Source of the DNA: Akkermansiaceae bacterium
Lineage (GTDB): Bacteria; Verrucomicrobiota; Verrucomicrobiia; Verrucomicrobiales; Akkermansiaceae
Assembly: GCA_026421245.1 (NCBI GenBank)
Contig: JAPKDJ010000014.1
Location: forward strand, 1 to 64,000
Length of the DNA: 64,000 bases
Direction of reading: 5' to 3'
Shown here: one piece after another, positions 63,740 to 64,000 of the stretch
Layout of the letters: each line of letters begins with the position of its first letter
How positions within the stretch are numbered: position 1 is the first letter of the stretch
Program-made: the position numbers and the translations under genes
Notes under the pieces: generated by a model
Databases searched by the model: none
Told to the model about the DNA's origin: nothing
Seen by the model: only the letters and a program-made list of their open reading frames with translations

Positions 63740-64000
63740 ATGTTCGACCATCTTTCCTCAGCACTTCGACACCAAGGGGGGCTTTCCCGCCGCCTTTTCC
63801 TTTCTTATGCGGCCTCTCTCTCGACCATTCCCTTGCTGGGCCAGACCGCGGGAAGCGCCAAAAAAATCGCATTTTCGACCGATCCCTTCACCATGGGTGT
63901 CGCTTCCGGAGATCCCGACCACGAAAGTGTCATCCTGTGGACGCGCCTCGCTCCCAAGCCACTTGAACCAGGCGGCGGGATGCCCAAACACCCTGTAGAG
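63740..64000 (+). CDS. phoD: PhoD-type alkaline phosphatase, N-terminal part (cut by window edge)
   Basis: Open from ATG 63740 to the end of the window, 87 codons. A twin-arginine-like signal 'GGLSRRLFLSYAASLSTIP' is followed by 'FSTDPFTMGVASGDPDHESVILWTRLAPKPL' and 'GGGMP', the diagnostic N-terminus of PhoD phosphodiesterase/alkaline phosphatases. The metal-binding core lies outside the window. It would release phosphate from organic phosphodiesters in the periplasm or outside. Confidence 0.9.
   Translation, partial: MFDHLSSALRHQGGLSRRLFLSYAASLSTIPLLGQTAGSAKKIAFSTDPFTMGVASGDPDHESVILWTRLAPKPLEPGGGMPKHPVE

Overview
The window looks like a chromosomal segment of a free-living Verrucomicrobiota, probably a marine member of the Verrucomicrobiae. 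The pointers are the DapL route to diaminopimelate, secreted proteins with C-terminal 'dddGDG..NLhEya.GgDP' and 'W..v..RfFRlkV' modules, a PSCyt1/DUF1549/DUF1553 lipoprotein with a LamG domain, PQQ-like propellers beginning 'WPQWRGP', and many Tat- or Sec-exported hydrolases. This placement is inference from family content; there is no rRNA. I see no insertion sequence, integrase, phage or CRISPR array.

Layout. 1-7500: start of a cut membrane protein, a secreted protein, lipA, a poorly explained 800-base gap, dapL, a secreted trypsin-fold protease and an esterase. 7700-19550 (+): alpha-2-macroglobulin, a sugar-dehydrogenase-like propeller, penicillin-binding protein 1C, an ABC-F ATPase and a PhnA zinc-ribbon protein. 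19856-24354 (+): a secreted GH2 beta-galactosidase with a LamG domain inserted in its catalytic barrel, a DJ-1/PfpI protein and a decayed phytanoyl-CoA dioxygenase. 28433-24357 (-): a tightly coupled nagB - Gfo/Idh - nagA - Nramp-like transporter operon, with a divergent five-Asp-box sialidase-like gene. 29862-36609: a trans-4-hydroxy-L-proline catabolic cluster (deaminase, epimerase, ketoglutarate-semialdehyde dehydrogenase and D-amino-acid oxidoreductase on +), divergent from a cysteine-synthase-fold enzyme and an AraC regulator with a PAS-like domain.

36795-42654: dnaE, a PQQ-like propeller and a cysteine-rich secreted protein whose 3' end overlaps the next operon. 51011-42575 (-): a frameshifted gene, a coiled-coil membrane protein, MoxR ATPase, DUF58 and two VWA membrane proteins. 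52521-53134 (-): a SLC13 transporter, an exported rhodanese and an RRM RNA-binding protein with a clear terminator. 53767-55601: tRNA-Gly, then the nrdR operon with a HIT protein. 55702-57102: a second cysteine-rich protein, paralogous to the one at 42169, followed by an outer-membrane-like protein cut off from its signal peptide. 57114-64000: pta, a PHP histidinol phosphatase, a cytochrome-type lipoprotein with a shortened C-terminus, the tail-specific protease prc and the start of a PhoD phosphatase.

Together the genes suggest a particle-degrading lifestyle: release and use of amino sugars, beta-galactosides and collagen-derived hydroxyproline, with a heavily defended periplasm. The observations I rate highest are an Nramp-fold transporter that has lost both canonical metal-binding motifs and is translationally coupled to nagA; the two paralogous cysteine-rich secreted proteins with damaged surroundings; and a LamG domain set inside a GH2 barrel.
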